DNA of 38,103 nt from contig JAIPIK010000009.1 of NCBI GenBank assembly GCA_021734745.1, forward strand, positions 1 through 38,103, in the 5' to 3' direction. Below are positions 30,247 through 38,103 of the stretch, piece by piece. A program made the translations under genes and the position numbers. Position 1 is the first letter of the stretch. Each line of letters begins with the position of its first letter. The notes under the pieces were generated by a model. That model saw only the letters and a program-made list of their open reading frames with translations. It had not been told where the DNA came from and did no database searches. The stretch is from Candidatus Altimarinota bacterium. GTDB lineage: Bacteria > Patescibacteriota > Minisyncoccia > Phycocordibacterales > UBA5272.

Positions 30247-31962
30247 TTAATGAATAATGTTCTGAAGTAAAGTTGTTAATGGTTTGTGATACGTCTTAGG
30301 CCATACTTTATCGGTATATCTGTACCAGCTTTCAATTAACGTAAATCTAGATGAGTTATCAAAACTGTATCGAGGCAAAGAAGATGTTACCTTGTCATTT
30401 GTAATATAAATAAGTGATGGGGCAAAAAGAAATATTCCAGGAACCTCTTCTGAGAATTCTTTTTTAACATCTTGGTAAGCACTTATGCGAGCTAATTCAT
30501 CTTTACTTGTTCTCAGTGTTTCAAGATTAGTGTCAAGATTTTTACTTACGTAATTTGAAATGTTAAGTCCTGGGTAAGAGCGTTGAGAAGAGTGCCAAAA
30601 TGCATAAAGGTCAGAAGGGGTTTGTGTAATTGTTCCAAAAAGAAGAGCTTGAAAATCACGTTCCTTAATAATAGATTGATTAAGGTCAGACACTTCATAA
30701 ATAGCTAGGGATGTCGTCACTCCAATTTTTCCCCAGTCAGCTTTTATCATTTCTGCAACTTTTTTCATTTCATCTGTATTAGCAGTAGCTAAAGTAATTT
30801 CTAAGGTACTTGAGGCTTTTTTGAATAACTTATTTTCAGCTAGTAATGCACGCGCTTGCTCAACGTTATATATAGACTCAGTTACATCTTCATCGAATGG
30901 ATATGGGTCATTTATCACTTTTCCATATTTATTCAAAACCTCGTCAACTATAGCTTGTTTGTTGATAGACATTTGCAGTGCTGAGCGAACACTTTTATCT
31001 GAGAGTATTTGTGATTTATTTGGGTTAAAGAAAACAGCAAAAGTTCTAGGGAGTAATGATGTATAAATAGAGGTTGATGAAATTTTTAATGCTTTAATTT
31101 TTTCTGATGAAATTCCGTATATTCTATCTATATCTCCGTCCTCATAAGCTTTTAATAAATATTTTTCATTTTGATATGTTGAAATAATTATAGTGTCGAC
31201 ATATGGACGCCCAAGAGTATATTTTGTGTGGGCAGTGAGTGTAAAAGTGTTTGGTATGCCAGAGTCTGTTGTTATTTTTTTAATACTGTATGGACCGCTA
31301 CCTATTGCATGTAAATTATAATCACTTAAACTTATTTGCTCATCAGATAGATTCTTCCAAAGATGTTTTGGTAGAATACCTAGAGTTAAGATATCCATAA
31401 AAAGAGGAAATGGTTTTTTAAGTAAAAACCTAAGCTCGGTATCACTAATTTTTTCTATTGTTATACCTTCCCATTTTACACGGTAGGGACTTTTTGTTGC
31501 TGGGTTTTGTATTAACCCCACAGTATATATAACATCATCAGAAGTAACTTGCTTACCATCATGAAATTCAGCATCTTTTCTTAGTGTAATTGTATACTTT
31601 AAATTATCATCACTTTCTACCACTGTTTGTGCCATGTCCAAGCTCGTTCTGCCTTGAGAATCCTTTTTAGTAATACCTGCGTAAATAAGAGAAGTTAAAT
31701 CTCTGTCTTGATCACTTATGGCAAGAACGGGGTTTATAAACCTTGGAGTACCTATAATACCTTCCCGTACTTCCCCTCCATATATTGGTGTAGTTATGAG
31801 AAAACGACTATTGTAAATTATTAGTGCTGAGAAAAAAAATATAACTGATGCAATTGAAAGAACCCACAAAATAATAACCCTCTCAGGAGATAGAGATTTG
31901 TATAGTTTTGTCGTATTTAATTTTAGATTAGACCACTGTTTTTGGTATTGTGATATGTCCAT
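30247..31962 (-). CDS. ABC-type oligopeptide substrate-binding protein (family 5)
   Basis: A 571-residue extracytoplasmic solute-binding protein of the SBP_bac_5 family. Start ATG 31962 (MDISQYQKQWSNLK) is chosen over the frame start at 31977 because no signal supports the latter. A membrane anchor lies at about 32-52 (VIILWVLSIASVIFFFSALIIY) and there is no lipobox Cys, so it is anchored by the segment rather than by lipid. Then GGEVREGIIGTPRFINPVLA, LRKDAEFHDGKQVTSDDVIYT (the family signature DGxpvTADDVxyT), SGPYSIKK, and the late LLFGTITQTPSDLYAFWHSSQ with a Ser/Tyr-rich pocket. No permease or ATPase genes are adjacent, so the partner transporter is elsewhere or the protein acts alone. In the secG-rnj cluster, 34 bp from secG. 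Confidence 0.9.
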   Translation of the reverse strand: MDISQYQKQWSNLKLNTTKLYKSLSPERVIILWVLSIASVIFFFSALIIYNSRFLITTPIYGGEVREGIIGTPRFINPVLAISDQDRDLTSLIYAGITKKDSQGRTSLDMAQTVVESDDNLKYTITLRKDAEFHDGKQVTSDDVIYTVGLIQNPATKSPYRVKWEGITIEKISDTELRFLLKKPFPLFMDILTLGILPKHLWKNLSDEQISLSDYNLHAIGSGPYSIKKITTDSGIPNTFTLTAHTKYTLGRPYVDTIIISTYQNEKYLLKAYEDGDIDRIYGISSEKIKALKISSTSIYTSLLPRTFAVFFNPNKSQILSDKSVRSALQMSINKQAIVDEVLNKYGKVINDPYPFDEDVTESIYNVEQARALLAENKLFKKASSTLEITLATANTDEMKKVAEMIKADWGKIGVTTSLAIYEVSDLNQSIIKERDFQALLFGTITQTPSDLYAFWHSSQRSYPGLNISNYVSKNLDTNLETLRTSKDELARISAYQDVKKEFSEEVPGIFLFAPSLIYITNDKVTSSLPRYSFDNSSRFTLIESWYRYTDKVWPKTYHKPLTTLLQNIIH

Positions 31963-31996
31963 AGTAATCTTGTACACAAAGGACTATTTACGTGCA

Positions 31997-32224
31997 TTAG
32001 TTGATGAGAAGTGTGTAAGCATGAGAAAGCACAAACAAAGTTGCAACTATAATAGTTAAACGATGAAGAGACTTCTCAGTACCACGCTTTTCATGTGCGG
32101 CATTATTCGAACCTCCGTCGGCACCAAGAGCGCCAGAGGCGTCAGTGTTTGCTCGCTGTATTAGGACGAGTACGACAAGGAGAATAGCTAGTATTAATTG
32201 CACAATAGATAGCAAGTGAAACAT
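31997..32224 (-). CDS. secG: Preprotein translocase subunit SecG
   Basis: SecG is the small auxiliary subunit of the SecYEG channel. The 75-residue protein has two membrane segments (about 3-22 and 55-74) with a polar loop (RANTDASGALGADGGSNNAA). The first segment ends LVVLVLIQRANTD, matching the family LvvvVLlQ-G pattern, and the loop has the GG motif. Start ATG 32224 has TATAAT exactly 6 nt upstream (32236-32231), a textbook leaderless case. It lies between dnaE and the peptide-binding protein in one minus-strand cluster. Confidence 0.92.
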   Translation of the reverse strand: MFHLLSIVQLILAILLVVLVLIQRANTDASGALGADGGSNNAAHEKRGTEKSLHRLTIIVATLFVLSHAYTLLIN

Positions 32225-32302
32225 GGGTAGATTATATCACATACTGATAAACTCTGCAAAATTGGGATGTGGAGAGAGATTGTGTTGCTTCTTACAGCAT
32301 TA

Positions 32303-35300
32303 TTATGTCGTAGACAGTCTTTTTAATTCATTCACAATAATAGTCTTCTCACCATTTCTCGTAGATACCTTACCACTGGCAATAAGAGGGGTATCTATTG
32401 TGACCAGATCCTTTTGTCTCTTGTATGTTTCGGGGAATACTGCGACTTCTATAGTTCCTGTGTAATCACGTAATCTCATAAGAGCCATCTTGTCACCTTT
32501 TTTAGTTACAGTTATTTTTATATTTTCAATTATTACTGCAAGAGATACCTCTTTGCCGTCTGGGATATTGTGGTGAACCTTATCGATATCAATATTTCTT
32601 GCATCAATTTTTTCTTTCCACGGATCTAGAGGAAACCCAGAAACAAATAAACCAAGCAAATCCTTTTCCCAAACTAATTTTTGTTCTTGAGAAATTGGCT
32701 CAGCTTTTTTCATTACAAAAGATGGTGACTCTGACTCACCAAATAGACTATGTTGTAGTATGTTATCTTTTACAACGTGCTTATGAAAATCAAGAATACT
32801 TTCAATGTTTGCAAGTATTTCACCGCGTTCTCTAAATTCATCTAACGCGCCACATTTAGTGAGGGCTTCTAGAGATTTTTTATTCAAATTTTTGTGAGTA
32901 ACTCTGCGAATGAAATCTTCAAAAGATGTGTACTTACCGTTAATTTTTCTCTCTTCAATAATTGCATCAGAAATATCGACACCAAGATTTTTTACTGTAT
33001 ATAAACCGAAGCGAATTTCTTCTTTACCGTCCTTATCTTTCACAACACTAAATCCACCGTCACTCATATTGATGTCGGGAGGTAGAACAATTATCTTCAT
33101 GCGTTTACACTCTGCAACGATTTCTGAAATTTTATCTACATCACCACTTTCATTCGTCATAATAGCAGTCATATAAGCAACAGGAAAATTTGCCTTCATA
33201 TATGCAGTTTGGTAAGCAACTCGACCATAACTTGCAGCATGAGCCTTATTAAAACCATAAGCAGCAAACGGTTCAATTAATGACCAGAGTAGCTGTCCCT
33301 TTTTTGCAGATAATCCATGCTCAACGAAACCAAGAAGTAATTTCTCTTTTTGTGCTTGCATTTCTGCTGGTATTTTTTTACCCATTGCTTTTCGTAGTTT
33401 GTCAGCCTCAAGCCACGAATATCCCGCAAGGTGAATTGCTATAAGCATCACGTCATCTTGATATACAATAACTCCAAACGATTGATCGAGGATTGGTTCT
33501 AATCTTGGGTCAAGAAAAGTAATAAGAGATGGGTTGTGCTTACGTGCAATATAATCAGGAATCATTTCAAGTGGACCTGGGCGGTATAGAGCAACCATTG
33601 CATTGATATCAAAAATGGTACTAGGTTTTAGTTCTTTAAGGAAACGAGTCATGCCGGAGCCATTCAACTGGAAAAGCCCAACAGTTTCTCCTCGTGATAA
33701 CATATCAAATGTCTTCATGTCATCAAGGGGGATTTCTTCGATATCAACATAAACTTTATATCTTTCTTTTGCAATTTTAATTGCATCTCCTAATATGGTA
33801 AGGTTACGAATTCCCAAAAAATCAAACTTAAGAAGACCTGCGTCTTCTACCGTGTACATGTCATATTGAGTAATAACCTTACCACCCTTTGGATCTTTTT
33901 GTATAGGACTAAATTCCCACAAAGGGAGAGGTGAAATAACTGTACCTGCTGCATGAACAGAAATGTGTCTAGCGCACCCTTCTATTTTTTGAGCCATATC
34001 TAGTATAGTCTGAGTTTCTCTGTCAGCGTCATACATCGCCTTAAGTTCAGGAACATCTCTCAGGGCGCCAGCAATAGTCACAGGAAACCCTTGTTTTGGA
34101 GGAGGGATCATCTTGCTTATTCTATCTCCAACAATGTATGGATATTTCATAGCACGAGCAACATCACGTACCGCACCTCTTGCCATCATTGTTCCAAAAG
34201 TTCCAATTTGAGCAACGTTATCAATTCCATATTTTGAACGGACATAGTCGAGCACCTCATCACGCCGGATATCAGCATAATCCATGTCAATGTCAGGAGC
34301 CGATGGGCGTTCAGGGTTTAAAAATCTTTCAAATGGCAATTTGTATGCCAAGGGGTCACACTTAGTAATGCGAAGAAGATAGGTAATTAATGATCCAGCA
34401 ACTGACCCTCTGATATTTGTAAGAATATTATTTTCTCTAGCGTAACGAAGAAGGTCATATACCACTAAAAAGTAAGGGGAATATCCTTTATCAGAAATAA
34501 CTTTTAACTCATACTCAAGACGAGTTTTAACAATATCAGTTAACTCCATTTTTCTAACTTTTAATCCTTCGTAGGCTAAATCTCTTACGTCTTCATCATA
34601 ACTTTTCTTATACTCGATATTCGGAAAAACCCATGACCCAAGAGGGATGTCGACATCGCACGAGTCAGATATTTTTATAGTATTAAGTAGTGCCTCCGGG
34701 ACATCTTTGAATTGAATTACTGCATCCTTTTCATCAACAAAAGAAAAGGAATCTTTTTGAAACAAGTGATTGTATTCGCCAAGTGAACTTTCTCCACCTT
34801 GAATCATAAAGAGTGTTTTGTGGGCACTTTTATCAGAGGGGTGAATATAATGAGTATTCCAAGTTGCAACTAAAGGAGTGTTAGTTTCATGCGCGCAGGA
34901 TATTGTCTCAGAACGCATTCTTTCGCTGTACTCCATTGAAGTTTGAGGGTTTACCTCCAAGTAAAAGAATGCACCAAAGTTTTCCTTGTAAAATGAAATT
35001 CTACTCATTGCCTCTTGTTTATTTATAACGAGCAAATTACTTACATCACCCCACAATCCTCCAGAAAGTACTGTAATTCCGTCTCTGTATCGCAGTAGTA
35101 TTTCATCCGTCAGTGTAGGACTTAAGGGGTTATCTACGTTAACACATGAAGTAATGTGCATTAGATTCTTATAGCCAGAAAAAGTGCGTGCAATAAGAAT
35201 TATCTGAAAAGTGCGATCATTGTAACGAATAGAGAATTCAACACCAATAATTGGCTTAATGTTCGCCTTTTTACATGTTTTATAAAACTCAATTACACCG

Positions 35301-35431
35301 TACATATTACTATAGTCAGTAATTGCAACTGCTGGCATCTGCACAGAAGAAGCATGTTTTACTAGTTCATCAACCTTAGGTAGAGCTTTAAGTAGGGAGT
35401 AATGTGTGTGGTTTCGAAGATGAATAAACAT
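32303..35431 (-). CDS. dnaE: DNA polymerase III alpha subunit DnaE
   Basis: The replicative polymerase catalytic subunit. Start ATG 35431 (MFIHLRNHTHYSLL) gives 1042 residues; the open frame extends to 35533 but that part has no homology. The N-terminal PHP domain has HLRNHTHYS, where the usual HxH reads HTH, and the DYSNMYG segment, so its metal site may be intact or partly degenerate. The polymerase core has SVAGSLITYLL, the catalytic PDIDMDYAD with its acidic pair, and the finger segments RPGPLEMIPDYIARKHN, YQDDVMLIAIHLAGYSWLEADKLRKAMGKK and FNKAHAASYGRVAYQTAYMK. An HhH region and an OB-fold (AVIIENIKITVTKKGDKMALMRLRDYTG) finish the protein. The DEDDh exonuclease at 13491 could supply proofreading. 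secG follows 78 bp downstream. Confidence 0.97.
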   Translation of the reverse strand: MFIHLRNHTHYSLLKALPKVDELVKHASSVQMPAVAITDYSNMYGVIEFYKTCKKANIKPIIGVEFSIRYNDRTFQIILIARTFSGYKNLMHITSCVNVDNPLSPTLTDEILLRYRDGITVLSGGLWGDVSNLLVINKQEAMSRISFYKENFGAFFYLEVNPQTSMEYSERMRSETISCAHETNTPLVATWNTHYIHPSDKSAHKTLFMIQGGESSLGEYNHLFQKDSFSFVDEKDAVIQFKDVPEALLNTIKISDSCDVDIPLGSWVFPNIEYKKSYDEDVRDLAYEGLKVRKMELTDIVKTRLEYELKVISDKGYSPYFLVVYDLLRYARENNILTNIRGSVAGSLITYLLRITKCDPLAYKLPFERFLNPERPSAPDIDMDYADIRRDEVLDYVRSKYGIDNVAQIGTFGTMMARGAVRDVARAMKYPYIVGDRISKMIPPPKQGFPVTIAGALRDVPELKAMYDADRETQTILDMAQKIEGCARHISVHAAGTVISPLPLWEFSPIQKDPKGGKVITQYDMYTVEDAGLLKFDFLGIRNLTILGDAIKIAKERYKVYVDIEEIPLDDMKTFDMLSRGETVGLFQLNGSGMTRFLKELKPSTIFDINAMVALYRPGPLEMIPDYIARKHNPSLITFLDPRLEPILDQSFGVIVYQDDVMLIAIHLAGYSWLEADKLRKAMGKKIPAEMQAQKEKLLLGFVEHGLSAKKGQLLWSLIEPFAAYGFNKAHAASYGRVAYQTAYMKANFPVAYMTAIMTNESGDVDKISEIVAECKRMKIIVLPPDINMSDGGFSVVKDKDGKEEIRFGLYTVKNLGVDISDAIIEERKINGKYTSFEDFIRRVTHKNLNKKSLEALTKCGALDEFRERGEILANIESILDFHKHVVKDNILQHSLFGESESPSFVMKKAEPISQEQKLVWEKDLLGLFVSGFPLDPWKEKIDARNIDIDKVHHNIPDGKEVSLAVIIENIKITVTKKGDKMALMRLRDYTGTIEVAVFPETYKRQKDLVTIDTPLIASGKVSTRNGEKTIIVNELKRLSTT

Positions 35432-35755
35432 ACGTATACAGAGTTTATCAGAAAAAAAACATATTAAAATAGCACAAAGTAAAAAAATCAAGTTTTGTAG
35501 ATAAGATGCAAATATATGGCACTGGTTAGTCAAAATAGCAGGAATAGATCAATTAATTAGATAATAGCATATTATTAAAATACTTTTAATTGTCAGTACT
35601 TATCTAATATTAAGTTATAACAGATAGTTTAAATTAACAGTTCGAAATTTACTAAGATATTGATACTAAACAAGGCTACAGAGTTATATCTCACGAATTA
35701 GACTTTCCTCATTTTTTAGAGTGTGGAAATTTTTAAAATTTTAGAATACTTTAGT

Positions 35756-35880
35756 AGTCAAGATTATGACTTTCAGTAGAAGTGGTAATAGAACCTTAAT
35801 TTACAGCTTACTGATCAATTTATCACCAGTCTTGTTAGGGGTCAAACCAAGATATGTCCTTGCCTCACAAGGTCAATTTT
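35756..35880 (-). pseudogene. Remnant of an IS110-family transposase C-terminal domain
   Basis: On the minus strand, ARTYLGLTPNKTGDK (near 35863-35819) resembles the Transposase_20 core of IS110 family enzymes (xLaxYLGLtPsxxxSGdk-x-x-ISKxGN). Just after it comes ISKL, then a stop, then a frame with KVLLPLLLKV that matches the family's K-x-L-R-x-L-L. Just before it, in another frame, FKI occurs as in RFKS. So the fragment has at least one stop and one frameshift. No full transposase or terminal repeat is seen. Resemblance is by eye. Confidence 0.5.
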
Positions 35881-36204
35881 GAATACTTGCTCAATGTGTG
35901 CAAAAAATACTATCTACTGCATTTTTTCATTCTAGTTTAAGCTGAACAATTCTGTGCTTAGAGTACATACTAACAGTGTTACATAATTTGTAAGTAATTC
36001 AGTCATTTAAACTATTAGATAAAACAGAATAATAAATTCATAGTTTTTGTGTGCCTCCATACGTAGTTTCTTTGCTCTTAGTTCTCATTTCGTTCATTTT
36101 TTATTTGGTATTTTTTATGTTAATTTTTGAGTTAAATGGTGTGTCAAAATTATGTGAATATTTCCAATATGTGTTTTTAAAATAAGGTTTTTCTGATTTG
36201 TACT

Positions 36205-36213
36205 TTATCCACA
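36205..36213 (+). promoter_or_regulatory. Perfect DnaA-box-like 9-mer
   Basis: TTATCCACA, identical to the E. coli-type DnaA box consensus. Only one perfect copy is seen; a single 9-mer is not evidence of an origin. Confidence 0.4.
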
Positions 36214-36254
36214 AGTATCTTTATTTTCTGAGCACATTTTCTTAATATTTTTAC

Positions 36255-36270
36255 TATACTTATAAGTATA
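36255..36270. promoter_or_regulatory. 16-bp perfect palindrome at the surface-protein promoter
   Basis: TATACTTATAAGTATA is fully self-complementary, contains a TATACT -10 candidate (36255-36260) in both strands and lies 7 bp before the ATG at 36278. It could be an operator covering the promoter. Confidence 0.5.
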
Positions 36271-36277
36271 AAACTAC

Positions 36278-38103
36278 ATGCAAGATTTTGGAAAATTTAT
36301 TGGTAATAAAATTAGTTTCCTCTTTGGATTTTTGGTAATTTCGTCATTATTTTTTTCAACTAGTTATGCACAGGTTGTTAATAGTAATGACGGGTCTGAA
36401 CTCTTTAGTAACTACAGTCACCGTACTTTTTTTGATAGGTCTAGTTTAACTAAAATTAGTGATGTAGACAGTTCTTCAAAAAATGTTCTTATATCAAATA
36501 TTACTAAGATAATAAGTAGGCGCAATATCAGTAGTTTGACCATAAACCCAACTACACCTAATTTTGGTTACAATAATAATAAACCTTTTTTTGATGTAGC
36601 ATTAAATCCAGTTTCAGATTCTGCTATTACCCATAGTGATATTAAATTTAATTTGTTTAATATTTATAATGAAGTTCATTGTGCAATGGGTAGTAAATTA
36701 TTCTTTAGTGAGGATGTAAATTGCTCAATTTTTTCTGCAAAAGTAGACGATAATAAGTTTCATAAAAGTAAGGGTATTTTAGTAAGCGGAACCGTTTCTA
36801 GGGAAATAAGCATTGTAGGATCGGAACTGAGCCTACCTTTTGTGGAGGAAATAGTTTCTAATTTTATAGGTTTATCCAGAACAGATATTTTTAGTAAAAA
36901 TGCTCTTGTCGATAAGTTAGAAAGATTTAATGTAATACCTCCTCGTTTGTCTGAGATTGAACTTTTGCCCGTTAAGCAATATCAAGCACTAGTGTTTAGT
37001 GACAAAAAAGTGAATGCTTTTGTATCAAAATCTAATTCACAAGACAAGAAAACAGTTCGATTATTAGATCAGCTGTCTTTAGGTCTTTATTGTAAAATTT
37101 CCTCCTTCTCTTCTACACTTAATCAAAAAAGATGTAACTATGATATTCTTGCTTCTGGCCTACTTTCATCCATTACATCAAATGCTACTAGTTCAGATAT
37201 TAAATTAGATGAAAAAAATAATTTACCAGCACCTGTATTATTCTCAACTTCCACCACTGTATATATTACGCAATATGTTCCAGTTCCTGGTCCAAGAGGT
37301 TTAAGTGGTAGAGATGGTTTAAGTGGTAAAGATGGTAAAGATGGTAAAGATGGGGTGGATGGTGTTGGTAATAATTCTGCATCAAATCAAGTATCATATC
37401 TGCCATTTTTCTCTAATAATGTTGGTGGTAATGTTACTAATCTTACAAGCACTACGATAACAGGAGGAACATTCAACTCAGGGACTGGTAGCGGTTTAGT
37501 GCTCTCGTCCTCAACATTAAATGAAACAACTTTTGGTGGTATGAGTATATTTAATGGTGATGCATTTTTTAACTATAATCTTACTGCAAACACATTAACC
37601 GCGACTTCGGCTATCTTTGTAGACGCTACGACTACTAATAGTTTTGTTGTGACTGGGACTTCTACTCTAGCTACGACCACGGTTTCAAATTTAACAATTA
37701 CTGGATCACTTTTCGATTCTAATAATCTAGCGGGGAACGCGGGCCAAATTCTTGCTTCAAATGGGACATCAACATATTGGGCATATGTAACAGACGTCTC
37801 AGGTGTTATTATTGGTGGCTCTGCAACATCGTCAACTGTATATTGGAATGGGTCTACTTGGATGGAAAATACTAATTTTCTTGCTGATCAATTCGGTAAT
37901 TTAACGGCGGCCGGAGGGCTCATTGTTAATGGTTCATCTACTTTAGCTACGACCACTATTACTGATCTAACTTCAGCATCAGGTACTATAACTAACCTAA
38001 ACTCAGCTACAGCTACTATAGCTAATCTAATAACAACAAACTCATCTTCTACTAATAGTACAAGTACAAACTTCTTTGCTGAAATCTTTACTGCTTTTAC
38101 AGG
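36278..38103 (+). CDS. Secreted collagen-like, Thr/Ser-rich surface protein (3' partial)
   Basis: An uninterrupted frame from ATG 36278 to the window edge, at least 608 residues; the C-terminus lies outside. Residues 1-31 form a signal peptide (hydrophobic core about 12-28, probable cleavage after TSYA-Q). Residues about 32-320 form an N-terminal domain with four or more Cys (EVHCAMG, VNCSIF, LYCKIS, KRCNYD), perhaps disulfide-bonded. At 338-364 (37289-37369) are nine Gly-X-Y triplets with mostly K-D and L-S side chains (GLSGKDGKDGKDGVD), a short collagen-like rod. Beyond are long Thr/Ser/Asn-rich stretches with beta-helix-like spacing (NLTITGSLFDSN, TSTLATTTVSNL) and a repeated 20-bp DNA motif at 37661-37680 and 37937-37956. 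Such proteins are typical candidate cell-surface adhesins or fibres in Patescibacteria that attach to hosts. No homolog identified; function is inference. Confidence 0.8.
   Translation, partial: MQDFGKFIGNKISFLFGFLVISSLFFSTSYAQVVNSNDGSELFSNYSHRTFFDRSSLTKISDVDSSSKNVLISNITKIISRRNISSLTINPTTPNFGYNNNKPFFDVALNPVSDSAITHSDIKFNLFNIYNEVHCAMGSKLFFSEDVNCSIFSAKVDDNKFHKSKGILVSGTVSREISIVGSELSLPFVEEIVSNFIGLSRTDIFSKNALVDKLERFNVIPPRLSEIELLPVKQYQALVFSDKKVNAFVSKSNSQDKKTVRLLDQLSLGLYCKISSFSSTLNQKRCNYDILASGLLSSITSNATSSDIKLDEKNNLPAPVLFSTSTTVYITQYVPVPGPRGLSGRDGLSGKDGKDGKDGVDGVGNNSASNQVSYLPFFSNNVGGNVTNLTSTTITGGTFNSGTGSGLVLSSSTLNETTFGGMSIFNGDAFFNYNLTANTLTATSAIFVDATTTNSFVVTGTSTLATTTVSNLTITGSLFDSNNLAGNAGQILASNGTSTYWAYVTDVSGVIIGGSATSSTVYWNGSTWMENTNFLADQFGNLTAAGGLIVNGSSTLATTTITDLTSASGTITNLNSATATIANLITTNSSSTNSTSTNFFAEIFTAFT

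Larger units (their letters stand above)
35432..36277. other. Long AT-rich intergenic region (about 845 bp)
   Basis: Between divergent dnaE and the surface-protein gene. No convincing gene or tRNA. It holds a decayed transposase fragment (35756-35880), a short hairpin CCTTG/CAAGG around 35858-35872, one perfect DnaA box (36205-36213) and, at the right edge, a 16-bp palindrome at the surface-gene promoter. The base composition is even lower in G+C than the coding DNA. Pieces of minus-strand frame near 36060-36110 do not resolve into a gene. Confidence 0.7.

Noticed and set aside
1-38103. Recoded UGA (Gly) as in SR1/Gracilibacteria
   Set aside because: TGA occurs as a terminal stop (leuS, the 5126 gene) and conserved glycines are encoded by GGN; standard code 11 fits.

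Overview
The window is AT-rich and gene-dense, with no rRNA or tRNA genes seen. It reads best as a chromosomal segment of a Patescibacteria/CPR organism, probably of the Parcubacteria (Paceibacteria) type. Supporting points are a UvrC that lacks its C-terminal HhH region, a sigma-region-4/HARE-HTH regulator, a DUF5671-type membrane protein, RNase J with a long disordered N-terminus, a large low-complexity Thr/Ser-rich surface protein, and very short or absent 5' leaders. UGA behaves as a normal stop (leuS and the 5126 small gene end in TGA), so there is no sign of the recoded UGA of Gracilibacteria/SR1. The assignment is an inference from gene content only.

Layout. Positions 1-132 hold a compact array of five hairpins. 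It abuts, and appears to interrupt, a prephenate-dehydrogenase-like gene whose 5' part is missing. Positions 900-5850 carry small housekeeping genes (folD, rnhB, msrA, a HIT hydrolase, a minimal alkyltransferase, a holin-like membrane protein) mixed with small orphan genes that have their own Shine-Dalgarno sequences and terminators, and a coiled-coil DUF1003-like gene with 42-bp repeats. Positions 5893-18567 hold a DUF5671 protein, leuS, a sigma4/HARE regulator, a large conserved membrane protein, mltG, a DEDDh exonuclease, uvrA and uvrC. Positions 18694-24210 hold nrdA and nrdB (aerobic class I ribonucleotide reductase), two unknown proteins and a membrane-anchored FKBP. Positions 24298-24552 (minus strand) hold what looks like an independent structured RNA of about 250 nt. 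After an ATP-grasp gene the strand switches: 25789-35431 is a minus-strand block with a DUF1508/Lys-rich protein, an RsuA-type pseudouridine synthase, an MFS carrier, RNase J, a peptide-binding protein, secG and dnaE. A long AT-rich gap (35432-36277), with a decayed IS110-type transposase fragment and one perfect DnaA box, separates dnaE from a divergent gene for a secreted collagen-like surface protein that runs off the right edge.

How it works together. DNA maintenance dominates: dnaE, uvrA, uvrC, nrdAB, rnhB, an alkyltransferase and an exonuclease. Cell-envelope functions are mltG, secG, FKBP, the holin-like protein, the MFS carrier, the binding protein and the surface protein. Many genes have a TATACT/TATAAT hexamer only 6-12 nt before the start codon, the pattern of leaderless mRNAs. 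Four small orphan genes instead have clear Shine-Dalgarno sites and private terminators.

The most unusual object is the RNA at 24298-24552. It is made of two tandem modules with a near-identical 31-nt box. In each module a hairpin loop can pair with the strand just 5' of the box, and one base pair changes compensatorily between modules. It has a consensus promoter, an intrinsic terminator and a perfect anti-Shine-Dalgarno sequence. I could not match it to any RNA family from memory.
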